The position numbers were made by a program, and so were the translations under genes. From positions 1 through 62,832 of the forward strand of contig SAQL01000036.1 of the NCBI GenBank assembly GCA_004020645.1: a stretch of DNA of 62,832 nt, given 5' to 3'. Shown here in pieces: positions 25,499 through 34,543 of this stretch; position 1 is the stretch's first letter; each line of letters opens with the position of its first letter. The DNA is from Mesorhizobium sp. (GTDB lineage Bacteria; Pseudomonadota; Alphaproteobacteria; Rhizobiales; Rhizobiaceae). The notes beneath the pieces are model-generated. The model had not been told where the DNA came from, made no database searches, and saw only the letters and a program-made list of their open reading frames with translations.

Positions 25499-26986
25499 AT
25501 GAGTGAAATCCCATCCGCGGAGGAAAGGACCGATCGGGCGACCGCGGCCGCCCGGAGGGTGCCGTTGTCGCGTGGATTGTCGACAAAGCTCCTGCTGCTC
25601 ACCATCGTCTTCGTGCTCCTGGCCGAAATCCTTATCTTTCTGCCCTGGATCGCCAGCTACCGGCTGAGTTGGCTGAAGGAGAGGCTGAGCACCGCCGCGG
25701 CCGTCTCGATCGTGCTGGTGCAGGGCGAGCCCGCCTCGCTGTCCCGCGCCGCCCAGAACGATGTGCTGATGGCGATCGGCGCCAAGGCGATCGCCGTGCG
25801 CGACGGCGGTGTCTCGCGGCTTCTGGTCGTGGCTGAGATGCCGCCGCACGTCGATGAACATATCGACATCGCCAATGTCGGCCTGATCGAGGGAATGACC
25901 GATGCTTTGGACACGCTGTTTTTCGGCGGCGAGCGGATGCTGCGCGTTTTCGGGCCGGTCGGCGACAGCGACAAGGAATTCGAGCTGATCATGCCCGACT
26001 ACAGCCTGCGCAATGCCATGCTCATCTATTCGCGCAACGTCGCCTTCGTCTCGCTGCTGATCTCGCTGTTCACCGCGATGCTGGTTTATGCCGCCATAGA
26101 TCTGATCATGATCGGCCCGATCCGGACGATGACGCGCTCGATGCTGGCCTTTTCCGAGGCGCCGGACGACCCTGGGCGGATCATCCGCCCTGCCGCCCGC
26201 GCCGACGAGATCGGCGTTGCAGAGCGCGAACTCTCGCAGATGCAGGAGCGGCTGCAAAAGATGCTCTCCGAGCAGAAGCATCTCGCCGACCTTGGCCTCG
26301 CCGTGTCGAAGATCAACCACGACATGCGCAATATCCTGGCGTCGGCGCAGCTGATGTCGGACCGCTTGCGCCAGGTCAAGGACCCGACCGTGCAGGCCTT
26401 CGCGCCGAAGTTGCTGCGGGCGCTCGATCGCGCCGTATCCTATTCGGAAGGTGTGCTCGCCTATGGCCGTACCCAGGAGCCGCCGCCCTCGCGCCGCAGG
26501 CTCAGGCTGCGCCAGCTGGTCGATGACGTCCACGGCCTGCTCGACACCGAAGGCGGCATCGAATTCGTCAACGCCGTCGATCTGGCTTTCGAGGTGGATG
26601 CCGATTCCGATCAGCTTTTTCGCGTGCTCACCAATCTTTGCCGCAACGCCGTGCAGGCGATGGCGGCGGACGCGGAAAGTGCGGTGGTACGCCGGCTGGA
26701 GGTGTCGGCCGAGCGCGTCGGCAGCGTCAGCCGCATCACGGTCACCGACACCGGCCCCGGCCTGCCGCCGAAGGCGCGCGAGAACCTGTTCGCGGCGTTC
26801 CGCGGCTCGGCCCGCAGCGGCGGCACCGGTCTTGGCCTGGCGATCGCCTATGAACTGATCCGCGCCCATGGCGGCACGGTGGAGCTCGTCGAAAGCAGAG
26901 GCGGCCGCACCACATTCGCGGTTACCATTCCCGACCAGCCGGTCCGGCTCGACCAGGCCCGCAATGGCCTGCGCCGCCCGGCCTGA
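25499..26986 (+). CDS. orphan sensor histidine kinase
   Basis: 495 residues. Two membrane helices (about 27-50 and 180-205) enclose a periplasmic sensor of roughly 130 residues; a HAMP-like linker (IGPIRTMTRSMLAFSEAPDD) leads to the dimerisation helix with SKINHDMRNILASAQL, where His is the likely phosphoacceptor. The ATPase domain has NLCRNAVQAMAADA (N box), VTDTGPGLPPKARENLF (G1) and GGTGLGLAIA (G2). No response regulator is adjacent, so the partner must be elsewhere. It is divergent from rpmH. Confidence 0.9.
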   Translation: MSEIPSAEERTDRATAAARRVPLSRGLSTKLLLLTIVFVLLAEILIFLPWIASYRLSWLKERLSTAAAVSIVLVQGEPASLSRAAQNDVLMAIGAKAIAVRDGGVSRLLVVAEMPPHVDEHIDIANVGLIEGMTDALDTLFFGGERMLRVFGPVGDSDKEFELIMPDYSLRNAMLIYSRNVAFVSLLISLFTAMLVYAAIDLIMIGPIRTMTRSMLAFSEAPDDPGRIIRPAARADEIGVAERELSQMQERLQKMLSEQKHLADLGLAVSKINHDMRNILASAQLMSDRLRQVKDPTVQAFAPKLLRALDRAVSYSEGVLAYGRTQEPPPSRRRLRLRQLVDDVHGLLDTEGGIEFVNAVDLAFEVDADSDQLFRVLTNLCRNAVQAMAADAESAVVRRLEVSAERVGSVSRITVTDTGPGLPPKARENLFAAFRGSARSGGTGLGLAIAYELIRAHGGTVELVESRGGRTTFAVTIPDQPVRLDQARNGLRRPA

Positions 26987-27137
26987 ACCTTGCCTCGCCC
27001 GATCCTCGTCAAGGCACAACAGCAAAACTTTTGCCGGATCGGCTTGCTTTTCGGAAATTCAGTCGCTAGGGAACACGTCACATCGCGGCCGGTCGTCAAG
27101 GGTCGGATCGCGGGCCATGCAAGACATGGCCTGTTGC

Positions 27138-27214
27138 GCGCCCGTAGCTCAGCTGGATAGAGCACCAGACTACGAATCTGGGGGTCAGGAGTTCGAATCT
27201 CTTCGGGCGCGCCA
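27138..27214 (+). tRNA. tRNA-Arg (anticodon ACG)
   Basis: 77 bases including an encoded CCA. Acceptor stem GCGCCCG/CGGGCGC, D-arm with GCTCAGCTGGATAGAGC, anticodon stem CCAGA/TCTGG enclosing CTACGAA (ACG at 27172-27174), and T-arm GGAGTTCGAATCTCT-like. Decodes CGU and, with inosine, CGC/CGA. A damaged near-copy lies at 28611-28682, and a truncated LysR gene starts right after its 3' end, so it looks like an integration site. Confidence 0.97.
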
Positions 27215-27264
27215 AACTCCGCTAAATCGCGACTTCCTGCGATCTGCTACGCGGCGAGCGCCAG

Positions 27265-27741
27265 TTCGATGCCGGTGTTCGGCTCGGCGAGGCGATCGCG
27301 CGCGACATGGTGGCCGTACGCATTGGTCCCGATGTCCGTTATGCCGTGGTCGGCTCACCCGATTACTTTGCGCGATCGTTCCGCGCCGGGAAGCCCCAGG
27401 ACCTGACCGACCACAACTGCATCAACCTGCGGCTTCCACCATCAGGCGCGATATATGCCTGGGAGTTCAACAAGGACGCACGCGAGTTCAGCGTCCGTGT
27501 GGACGGTCAACTGACCCTGAACAATATCGCGCCGGCGCTTGACGCCGCCCTCGACGGCATAGGTTTGGCTTATGCACCGAAGGATCTCGTCCAGCCATAT
27601 CTGAAGAGTGGTCAACTCCAGGGGGTCCTCGCGGACTGGTGCCCGGCCTTCCAGGGCTACCATCTCTACTATCCCAGCCGGCGCAATCCCTCGCCCGCAT
27701 TCTTCGTTTTCGTCGAAGCGTTCCGATATCGATCTAAGTAG
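27265..27741 (+). pseudogene. LysR-family regulator, C-terminal fragment
   Basis: From FDAGVRLGEAIARDMVAVRIGPD to SRRNPSPAFFVFVEAFRY this is the distal half of a LysR substrate-binding domain (about residues 145-300 of the family). The helix-turn-helix and first half are absent. Homology begins about 50 bases beyond tRNA-Arg, where the missing part has been replaced by tRNA-flanking DNA. A start at 27307 could be used but would give no DNA-binding domain. Probably a recombination remnant. Confidence 0.8.
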
Positions 27742-27859
27742 TAAACCCATGGTCGAAGGAGGGCCCGGACGCTCTGGGTTTCGCGCTCCGCATGCCTAGT
27801 CGTTGATTGTGAGTCGACCTGGCTTTGAGTTGCGCTATCTAGCCAAAATGGAGGCAGCC

Positions 27860-28132
27860 ATGCGTATGAAGTTCCTACTGGTGACATCAGCGACGATGAT
27901 GGCGACAGTCGTTGCCCACGCGGACAGTCAGTCCTCGAACACAAGCTCGAATAGCTCGTCGAACGATGGCGTTGTGCGTGAGCGGAGTGTCGAGACCTAC
28001 TGTGAAGACGACTATTGTGAGACCTACGTCAAACGCAGGGTTTACCAGGAGGATCGATCCACCCGTCGTTACCAGGACTATGATCGTCGCCGCTATCGCG
28101 ACCGCTACATGGATGATGATGACGACGACTAA
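27860..28132 (+). CDS. small secreted acidic/arginine-rich protein, unknown
   Basis: 90 residues from the ATG at 27860, which has GGAGG five bases upstream. A Sec signal (MRMKFLLVTSATMMATVVAHA) is followed by a Ser/Asn-rich stretch, a VETYCEDDYCETY segment with two cysteines, a Tyr/Arg-rich region and a tail of six or more Asp. No family recognised. The mixed charge tail and cysteine pair suggest a periplasmic or surface protein, possibly metal-binding. It lies between two damaged genes. Confidence 0.6.
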   Translation: MRMKFLLVTSATMMATVVAHADSQSSNTSSNSSSNDGVVRERSVETYCEDDYCETYVKRRVYQEDRSTRRYQDYDRRRYRDRYMDDDDDD

Positions 28133-28268
28133 GGAAAAGCCGCCCCGCTGACGCACGCGAAGGGCCCGTTTTGGGATCGGATCGGCGGCCCAGCTTCTCG
28201 TATCTAGATGCTTTTGGCGCACCCAGGACGAGGATGACGGTATCGGCTTCGCGGCCTTGAGCCGACGA

Positions 28269-28517
28269 GGATTATCGCCGCCAGAAGGGCTTGGCGATCT
28301 CTGCCTCGACCTGCCGTCTCGTCAGACCGATATCGTCGATCAAATGGGGATTGTCCTTCGACATTTGCTCAAGTTCCCAGCGAAACGTTTCCGCTCGTCC
28401 CAGGCCGCGATAATGCTTCGCAGGGTAGTCAGGTGCCGACGCGACATTTCCGCCGGCTCACGGGCGTTCCTGGCCGCGCTGCCTGATGCGGGGCCGATGC
28501 AAGAGTATCGTTCATAG
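28269..28517 (-). pseudogene. degenerate DUF1127 gene (copy of 38811-39056)
   Basis: From 28269 to about 28605 the DNA matches 38811-39148 closely, covering the whole DUF1127 gene and its leader. This copy has lost one base after the ACGCCC codons near the N-terminus and one more in the middle (AAACG for AAAGCG), so it reads MNDTLASAPHQAARPGTPVSRRKCRVGT then stops. Just past the leader the homology switches to a pseudo-tRNA. Confidence 0.8.
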
Positions 28518-28610
28518 TGACCTCCATCGGTTTGAAGGTCCCGGGACCCTCGACCTGAGAGAGGCTGAATTCTGCAGGATACGAACAGCGTCGTAACTAA
28601 GCTCTGTTGC

Positions 28611-28682
28611 GCGCCCGTAGCTCAGCTGGATAGAGCACCAGACTACGAATCTGGGGTCAGGAGTTCGAATCTCTTCGCGCCA
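28611..28682 (+). pseudogene. pseudo-tRNA-Arg
   Basis: Identical to tRNA-Arg at 27138 across the 5' strand, D-arm and ACG anticodon arm, and also for several bases upstream. It lacks one G in the variable loop and four bases (GGGC) in the 3' acceptor strand, so the acceptor stem cannot form. It is followed by ATTTTTCC instead of the intact downstream sequence. It looks like a junction of recombination between tRNA copies. Confidence 0.85.
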
Positions 28683-28862
28683 TTTTTCCACTGAGCAGGA
28701 AAAAACTGGACACCGCTTCATACATTGGGGCGGGGGACACCCTGTCGTCACCGAAGGAGACGTAAGGCGCCGCGCCGACTGCAGGCTCCACCGACACTGC
28801 ATGAGCCTGGAGAGCTATATTCGTCGCCGGAGAAGAGTACGGTTCGACAATAGTCCCGCCGA

Positions 28863-29168
28863 TCATGCTGATGTCTCCTCAATTCCGGTCATCAGGACCC
28901 CGTCGGAATCGACGGCGGACAAGCGCATCGCCTTGAGATCCTTATAATCGTCTGAGCCATACCAGGCGGTCGCCCGCTCCAGGCTGGGAAACTCGATCAT
29001 CACGAGGAAGCTCGGGCGCCAGTCGCCTTCAACGACCGTCGGTTGACCGCCGAGGACGCGATACCTACCCCCGTGGGCGGCCACGACGGGCGCTACAGCC
29101 GTCTTGTATTGGGCCAACTCGGCCGGATTTCTCACTTGCTTGTTGTGGAAGAGAAAGAAAGCGCTCAT
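28863..29168 (-). CDS. DUF1330 family protein
   Basis: 101 residues of a ferredoxin-like dimeric alpha-beta barrel. The family signatures AELAQYKTAVAPVVAAHGGRYRVLGGQPTVVEGDW and FLVMIEFPSLERATAWYGSDDYKDL are both plain. Function is unknown; relatives occur beside oxidoreductases and regulators. GGAGGAAGCG precedes the ATG. The frame downstream becomes ambiguous at the pseudo-tRNA junction. Confidence 0.9.
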   Translation of the reverse strand: MSAFFLFHNKQVRNPAELAQYKTAVAPVVAAHGGRYRVLGGQPTVVEGDWRPSFLVMIEFPSLERATAWYGSDDYKDLKAMRLSAVDSDGVLMTGIEETSA

Positions 29169-29263
29169 CGCTTCCTCCAGGTTCGTCTGCTGCCGCGCTT
29201 CACCTATGCTCGTCTAACTTACGCTTCCGCCCGATTAGACGAGCTGTATAGGTTACGTTGATC

Positions 29264-30127
29264 TCAGTAGAAGACAGAAGGGATGTAGCTCCCTTCCGGT
29301 GTCCGGTATTCGCCGATAGTCATGAGCGTCATGGGCTTTGCCGCCTTTAGGCCCTCGCTCAGGCACCAGCGGAACAGCCTCGCCTGCCGAACTGGCAGCA
29401 GAAATGACAAGGGTTCCGCATTGGCTGCGCCTGCACCCAGGATCAAGGCCCTCATGTCGGCCTCGGTCTCGGCGAGGCCATGATTCGCGATCCAGAACGT
29501 GGGGGCCGTAAGATACCCCGTCACGATACCGTCACGCTCGCTCACCATGGGCGCGAGAAGCCGCATTGCATCCGCCAGTTCGCTCGCGCGAGAGAAGCCG
29601 TGAATCCGGGCGCAGAGCGCGTTGCAGACGTCCAGGTCCCGCTCGGTCATGCGGCGAACCGTTATGCCTGATCCGGGGTCGCTCGACGGCCGACCGGTCA
29701 TCACCAGCACCGGCTCCCGCACGTCGAACCCGAGCGAGGCATAGAGCGACACGGAGCGCATGCTGAAGGCGTCCTGAAGCAGGCGGATGCCGGCCGCACC
29801 GCTCCCACGCTCGAGCACGGCTGCCATCAGGCAGCGCCCGATACCACCGCCCTGCCGGCGCGGGTCAACGGTGATCGGACCGACGCCCCGGATCGCATCT
29901 CCCTCCGCGAGAAAATTCGAGCCGACCACGCTCCCATCCTCTTCGGCGACGACGCCGAAGATCGAGGGATGGGCAATGAACGACTGGGCCAATTGAGTCG
30001 CGGTCTCGACAGCGGGAAAGTCCGGCGAGAACCCGTGGCGCTCGGCGATACCCTGAAAGGCTTCGTATATGATGCGTCCGCACGCCTCGGAATCGGCGGG
30101 CCTTGCGACGCGAATGTGAATGGCCAT
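29264..30127 (-). CDS. GNAT-family N-acetyltransferase with C-terminal extension
   Basis: 287 residues. The N-terminal ~140 residues are a GNAT domain: RVARPADSEACGRI, VVGSNFLAEGDAIRGVGPITVDPRRQGGGIGRCLMAAVLE (acetyl-CoA loop) and SMRSVSLYASLGFDVREP. The C-terminal ~140 residues (GITVRRMTERDLDVCNALCARIHGFSRA...) look like a second, degenerate GNAT half that lost the P-loop, as in mycothiol-synthase-like or Eis-like proteins. Substrate unknown. The Shine-Dalgarno GAGAGGAG precedes the ATG. Confidence 0.85.
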   Translation of the reverse strand: MAIHIRVARPADSEACGRIIYEAFQGIAERHGFSPDFPAVETATQLAQSFIAHPSIFGVVAEEDGSVVGSNFLAEGDAIRGVGPITVDPRRQGGGIGRCLMAAVLERGSGAAGIRLLQDAFSMRSVSLYASLGFDVREPVLVMTGRPSSDPGSGITVRRMTERDLDVCNALCARIHGFSRASELADAMRLLAPMVSERDGIVTGYLTAPTFWIANHGLAETEADMRALILGAGAANAEPLSFLLPVRQARLFRWCLSEGLKAAKPMTLMTIGEYRTPEGSYIPSVFY

Positions 30128-30171
30128 GACTCCTCTCCTTCACTCTCGAATGGCTATTTCTGTCTGGCAGC

Positions 30172-30852
30172 TTACCGGGAGAGCGGCGCGTGATGTGCAT
30201 GCACGCTGCCATTCCGGTGGTGTTCGCAGGTGACGGCAGGATTGAACGGAGCGAACACACCGTTCGGATTTTCCCGATAGATCCAGACATGCCGATCATG
30301 ATGCGGCTCGAACAGGTGGGCCTCGTCGGCCGGTGTGGAGGGATCGTCGATCATGGTGTCGTAGGTCACCCCATGGAACGAGGGAGGCGCGTCATGTCCC
30401 GCAGCCTTCCAAGCCTTGGCAAAAACAAGATTCTCGACCGCAATGAGTTCAAGGGAGCCATCTGGCTGCGGCTCGTAGATGAGGATCGACGGCCGCAGAA
30501 AGTCGGTATGGATCCCCGTGCCCTCCACGCGCGGGTTCGGTGGGCCGGCTATGCCGAGCAAGTCAGGGCGGAAGAAATGAATGCCCATGGCGCCGAGTTC
30601 TGCAGGCCGGCCCATCATCTCGGCGGTGTCGCACAAGTTCAGCGGATCCCGAACGTAGCCTTCAGCGAGCGCCACATTGACATCGCGGAAGCGATCCGTC
30701 GCCGCACGAACTTGGGCGAGGCTCGGATCGCCGGGCGCGCTCGACAGGATCTCGCCGGTTGACGGTGAGGGTGTCTTGGCGACCGCACGGTCCGCGGCTT
30801 CGACCGCGGTCAGCAGGGCCATCGTGGCAATGAGCGAAAGTTTGATAGACAT
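30172..30852 (-). CDS. conserved secreted protein, unknown
   Basis: 226 residues from the ATG at 30852 with AAGGAG upstream. A signal peptide (MSIKLSLIATMALLTAVEAADRAVA) is followed by a soluble domain with YVRDPLNLCDTAEMMGRPAELGAMGIHFFRPDLLGI, RPSILIYEPQPDGSLELIAVENLVFAKAW and a His-rich end including HLFEPHHDRHVWIY and CEHHR. I have seen such proteins as hypothetical in rhizobia; no named domain. The His and Cys pattern could bind a metal, but this is speculation. Divergent to a LysR regulator. Confidence 0.8.
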   Translation of the reverse strand: MSIKLSLIATMALLTAVEAADRAVAKTPSPSTGEILSSAPGDPSLAQVRAATDRFRDVNVALAEGYVRDPLNLCDTAEMMGRPAELGAMGIHFFRPDLLGIAGPPNPRVEGTGIHTDFLRPSILIYEPQPDGSLELIAVENLVFAKAWKAAGHDAPPSFHGVTYDTMIDDPSTPADEAHLFEPHHDRHVWIYRENPNGVFAPFNPAVTCEHHRNGSVHAHHAPLSR

Positions 30853-31079
30853 GTCGTACTCCTTCCGTGCTTGGCGCGCAGACGAGTCCAAGGGCGCTCA
30901 CGCGCGCCTGCCGTGAGCGGGACGGGTCGTCAGGAGGTGGATCACGCTGGTCAGCCAGCCCGGTCATGATCAGGAGGGTGGCGGGCTGTCTCAGCGGCGC
31001 CATCGAAAGTACGCGGCTCGGCCACCGTCACCAATCAGCATTGTTGCGCAATGGGTCGGCTCAATTGCAGAATGTTCGC

Positions 31080-32000
31080 GTGTACGACTGGAACGACCTT
31101 CGATATTTCCTAGCCGTTGCCCGCACCGGCAGCACCCTCGCGGCCTCGCGCGCGTCGAAAGTCAACCAGACCACGATCGCCCGGCGGATTGGCGTGCTGG
31201 AGCGGGCGATCGGGATGAAGCTCTTTCACAAGAAGCAGACAGGCTACGTTCTCACCGAGGCGGGAGCGGAGCTCCGCGCGACCGCCGAGCGCGTCGAGGT
31301 CGAAGCGAATGCTTTCGCCGAGCAGGCCGGAGCGATGGGGCGGCGCATCTCCGGCGTCATCCGCGTGACCACGAACGAGGGGCTCGCCAACACCGTCATG
31401 GCCCCGGCGCTCAGTGCCTTCCGCAAGTTGCATCCCGAGGTGAGGGTGGATCTGGTGGTCGACGAGAGACGGCTGGACCTGACGCGAGGGGCAGCGGACG
31501 TGGCATTGCGGACCGGGGCGCGCCCGACGGAGAGTGGACTCGTCGCCCGGCGGCTCACGCCAATGGCTTGGGCGGCCTATTGCAGCCGCAACTATGCCGA
31601 AGAGCGAGGTTGCCCAAGCTCGGTCGACACGCTGTGCCGACACGTCCTGATCGGCGCTGAAGGGCCGATTGCAGCTCTGCCAGGCTGGACCTGGCTACGA
31701 CAGGCGGCGCCCGGCGCCGAGGTGGTGGCGACGTCGAGCTCGCTCACTAATCTGATTTCGGCCGTGAAGTCCGGGCTCGGAGTCACCATCCTGCCCTGTT
31801 TTCTGGCCGACTCCGACCCCGACCTGGTGCGCTGCATCGGCCCGATCCCCGGCGTGCAATCGGATGTCTGGCTGGTGACGCGCGAGGACGCGCGGGACGT
31901 CCGCCGAGTTCGCGCCTTCATAGATTTCCTGGCAGCGCATGTGGCCGGCATGCGACCCCTTCTGGCGGGGGAAGCAGGACCCGGGCGGGCGAGGATTTGA
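31080..32000 (+). CDS. LysR-family transcriptional regulator
   Basis: 306 residues from the GTG at 31080 (VYDWNDLRYFLAVARTGSTLAASRASKVNQTTIARRIGVLERAIGMKLFHKKQTGYVLTEAG is the winged helix domain). The effector domain follows (VIRVTTNEGLANTVMAPALSAFRKLHPEVRVDLVVDERRLDLTRGAADVALRTG). An upstream in-frame extension to 30867 is not conserved. It is divergent from the secreted protein gene and may regulate it. Confidence 0.88.
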   Translation: MYDWNDLRYFLAVARTGSTLAASRASKVNQTTIARRIGVLERAIGMKLFHKKQTGYVLTEAGAELRATAERVEVEANAFAEQAGAMGRRISGVIRVTTNEGLANTVMAPALSAFRKLHPEVRVDLVVDERRLDLTRGAADVALRTGARPTESGLVARRLTPMAWAAYCSRNYAEERGCPSSVDTLCRHVLIGAEGPIAALPGWTWLRQAAPGAEVVATSSSLTNLISAVKSGLGVTILPCFLADSDPDLVRCIGPIPGVQSDVWLVTREDARDVRRVRAFIDFLAAHVAGMRPLLAGEAGPGRARI

Positions 32001-32127
32001 CCGTCGCCCGCCGAAGCCACTAAGCGGTTTTCACCCCCTCGCTCCCCTGGGGCGATGGGTTTTCGGCTGCGGCTGTGCGCTCCCTGCCTCTCGAATTTCC
32101 TAGCAGCAACAATGACATAGGAGTTCT

Positions 32128-32155
32128 CAGTTTCATTCTGTCCGGCGCGCCAATT
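32128..32155 (+). repeat. 28 bp direct repeat, left copy (tRNA-3'-end-like)
   Basis: Begins CAGTTTCATTCTG and ends GGCGCGCCAATT. Matches 34544-34571 at 25 of 28 positions, in the same orientation. The CGGCGCGCCAA end resembles the last ~20 bases of tRNA-Arg (CTTCGGGCGCGCCAAA), so both may be attachment-site relics. Confidence 0.6.
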
Positions 32156-32244
32156 GGAATGTACATTCCAACCTGGTTAATGGCACAGACCAAATTGCGA
32201 TGAAGGGCGAAGCAGCGCTGAACTTGTTTGTTGGCCCTGCCGGG

Positions 32245-32500
32245 CTATCCTCGCCAGCGGAGCGTTTCGATCGGGAGAGCGAACGCGGCTGGCGGCGGCT
32301 TGGATAATAGAGATGATAGCCTGGAAAGGGCGGGCACCAGTCCTCCAGCACCTGCTGAAGCCGTCCTTCAGCAAGGAAGGGGCGCAGCGCGTGGTCGGGC
32401 AGGCAGGCAAGACCCAGGCCGTTCAATGCGGCGTCGCCCTCCGCCAGTGCGGCGACGGACGGCTCCGGACGAAGCAGATGATGGCTGACGAAGGTCAGAA
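32245..32500 (-). pseudogene. LysR-family C-terminal fragment with frameshift
   Basis: On the minus strand: LNGLGLACLPDHALRPFLAEGRLQQVLEDWCPPFPGYHLYYPSRRQP is the end of a LysR effector domain. The reading then leaves frame near 32290; shifting one base gives FALPIETLRWRG and a stop at 32245, the expected end. Everything upstream of the last ~75 residues is missing. It is related to, but not a copy of, the fragment at 27265-27741. Confidence 0.75.
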
Positions 32501-32634
32501 CGGTATATCGTCACGCATTTGTGAGCTGTGTCGATAAGCCTATCCGTGATTATGGGTCTTATCTTGGGCCGTGCGTCGCCTTAAGTGTCAGTAGTAATAA
32601 TCCGTGCATGGCCCGCCGCTCAGGAATAATGCTG

Positions 32635-34506
32635 ATGGAACGTAAGCTCGCGGCAATCATGGCCGCCGATATCGTTGGCTACAGCCTGCTGATGGCTGAA
32701 AACGAGGCTTCCACCTACGCGAAGCTGCGCGCTGTTTTTGATGAGCTCATTGACCCGACCACTGCCCGCCATGGCGGGCGCATCGTCAAGACGGCGGGAG
32801 ACGGCTTTCTCGCCATGTTTCCCAGCGTCAACGAAGCGGTTGATGCGGCGCTGGCCATACAGGAAGGCTTCGACAAGGGCCCGTTCGAGCTGCGCATCGG
32901 CATCAATCTTGGCGATGTCATCGAAGATGACGGCGACGTATACGGCGACGGCGTCAATGTGGCCGCCCGTCTTGAGGCGATGTGTGATCCGGGGCAGATA
33001 TTCGTCAGCGGCGCCGTGGTGATGGCGGCCGATCGCAACAGCGCGGGCAGGTTCGTCCGCATCGGCCGCAGGCGGGCCAAGAACATTCCCGAACTTCTCA
33101 ACGTCTACCGCGTAAGGCGCGCGGGCTCTCCGTGGTCGCCATGGCGGCAGGTGCCGCAGGTGCTGCGCAGCACCGCCGCCCGCTGGTCTTATGGCGCGGC
33201 CGCCATAGCCCTCATCCTCATCGGCACCCAAATCCAGCCGCTCCCCCTGGCAGCCATGGTCAGCCGAATCCCGGCGGTCTTGTCGATGGACCAGAGCCGC
33301 GCCGACCCCCGGCCGTCAGTGGCCGTCATGCCTTTTGCCGCGATGAGCGGCAGCGACGAGCAATCGTATTTCGCGGACGGACTGACCGAGGATGTGACGA
33401 TAGCCCTTGCCCGCAATTCAGAGCTGCAGGTAATCGCGCGCGATTCCACCTACGCCGTGCACGGGCAGGATACGGACGTGCGCAAACTCGGGGCGAAGCT
33501 CGGCGTTGATTATGTGGTTGAAGGCAGCGCCCGCCGCGAAGGCGACCAGCTTCGCGTGTCGGCGCAGCTGATCGATGTAAAGACAGGCACGCATCTGTGG
33601 TCGCGCAGTTTTGACCGGCAGGTCGCCGACGTGTTCACCGTCCAGAGCGAGCTGACCACTGAAATCGTCGCGCAGATCGCGCCCTATATCGGCAGGAGCG
33701 AGGCGGCGGCGGCAGCAGAACGCCCGACCGACAATCTTCAGGCCTACGACCTCGTGCTGCAGGCCCGCAACCGCTACCGGCACGGCGCCGATGACCCGCA
33801 GGACATTCTGGAGGCGCGGGGCCTCTACCAGCGCGCCCTTGAAATGGACCCGTCCTATGCGGCCGCCCGGGCCGGCCTCGCGCTGACCTTTATCGCCAGC
33901 GTGGCGCAGAGCGGTGACGGCCGGGAAAACGCCCCTGAACTCCATCTTGGGCTTAGCGAAGCCCGGCAGGCGGTCCGTCTCGATCCCAATCTTGGCCTTG
34001 GCTATCAGGTCATCAGCTTCGGGCTTGCCCTGCAGGGCGACTATTCAGGCGGCCTGCAGGCCGCACGGCGCGCTGTGGAGCTCAACCCTAACGATCCCGA
34101 CAGCATGATGGCGCTTGCCAAGGCGCAGGTCCGCTTCGGGCAATATGATGATGCCGTCGCCAACGCAGAGCGGGCCCGCCGCCTTCATCCTATGGCGCCT
34201 GAGTACTATGCCTATGTGCACGGGCAGGCGCTCTACGCGGCTGACCGCCGCGATGAGGCTTCCGCCGTCATAGAGGAATGCCTGATCCGGGCGCCGCGCG
34301 ATGCAAACTGCCTTCTGATTCAGGCCGCTTTGCAGGCCGGGGGCGGCGAGGTCGAGGCAGCCCAGCAGACGATGGCAAAGCTGGTCGAGGCGCATCCGGC
34401 ATTCTCGCTGGAAGCCGAGCGCGGTTACCGCCGGTTCGGTGACAGGCCGCTGATGGAAGAGTTCCTGCAGGACCTCGCAAAGGCCAAGGCTCCTGAAACC
34501 GCCTGA
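32635..34506 (+). CDS. class III adenylate/guanylate cyclase with TolB-like and TPR domains
   Basis: 623 residues from the ATG at 32635, nine bases after AGGA. The N-terminal CHD cyclase domain has the metal-binding IMAADIVGYS, AGDGFLAMF and INLGDVIEDDGDVYGDGVNVAARLEAM motifs (residues ~5-130). A membrane helix follows (~180-205). Then comes a TolB-N-like region (VAVMPFAAMSGSDEQSYFADGLTEDVTIAL) and at least five TPRs ending near 610. Makes cAMP or cGMP; rhizobia carry dozens of such enzymes. It sits between the 28 bp repeats. Confidence 0.9.
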   Translation: MERKLAAIMAADIVGYSLLMAENEASTYAKLRAVFDELIDPTTARHGGRIVKTAGDGFLAMFPSVNEAVDAALAIQEGFDKGPFELRIGINLGDVIEDDGDVYGDGVNVAARLEAMCDPGQIFVSGAVVMAADRNSAGRFVRIGRRRAKNIPELLNVYRVRRAGSPWSPWRQVPQVLRSTAARWSYGAAAIALILIGTQIQPLPLAAMVSRIPAVLSMDQSRADPRPSVAVMPFAAMSGSDEQSYFADGLTEDVTIALARNSELQVIARDSTYAVHGQDTDVRKLGAKLGVDYVVEGSARREGDQLRVSAQLIDVKTGTHLWSRSFDRQVADVFTVQSELTTEIVAQIAPYIGRSEAAAAAERPTDNLQAYDLVLQARNRYRHGADDPQDILEARGLYQRALEMDPSYAAARAGLALTFIASVAQSGDGRENAPELHLGLSEARQAVRLDPNLGLGYQVISFGLALQGDYSGGLQAARRAVELNPNDPDSMMALAKAQVRFGQYDDAVANAERARRLHPMAPEYYAYVHGQALYAADRRDEASAVIEECLIRAPRDANCLLIQAALQAGGGEVEAAQQTMAKLVEAHPAFSLEAERGYRRFGDRPLMEEFLQDLAKAKAPETA

Positions 34507-34543
34507 AAGTTCTTACAGAGCGAATTCATCACATAGCGGTGCC

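Larger units (their letters stand above)
32001..32520. other. mosaic intergenic region
   Basis: About 520 bases holding one arm of the 28 bp direct repeat (32128-32155) and a LysR remnant on the minus strand. No intact gene. Confidence 0.6.

Noticed and set aside
25343..27025. 560-codon minus-strand frame opposite the histidine kinase
   Set aside because: Antisense to a complete kinase; no homology-like features.
26848..27165. Minus frame starting MLYPAELRARN at the tRNA
   Set aside because: Typical antisense-of-tRNA reading.
28657..28866. 69-codon frame ending MARRDSNS, overlapping the DUF1330 stop
   Set aside because: The end is the antisense reading of the pseudo-tRNA, a common artefact. 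The rest has no recognised motif, though a truncated gene start cannot be excluded.
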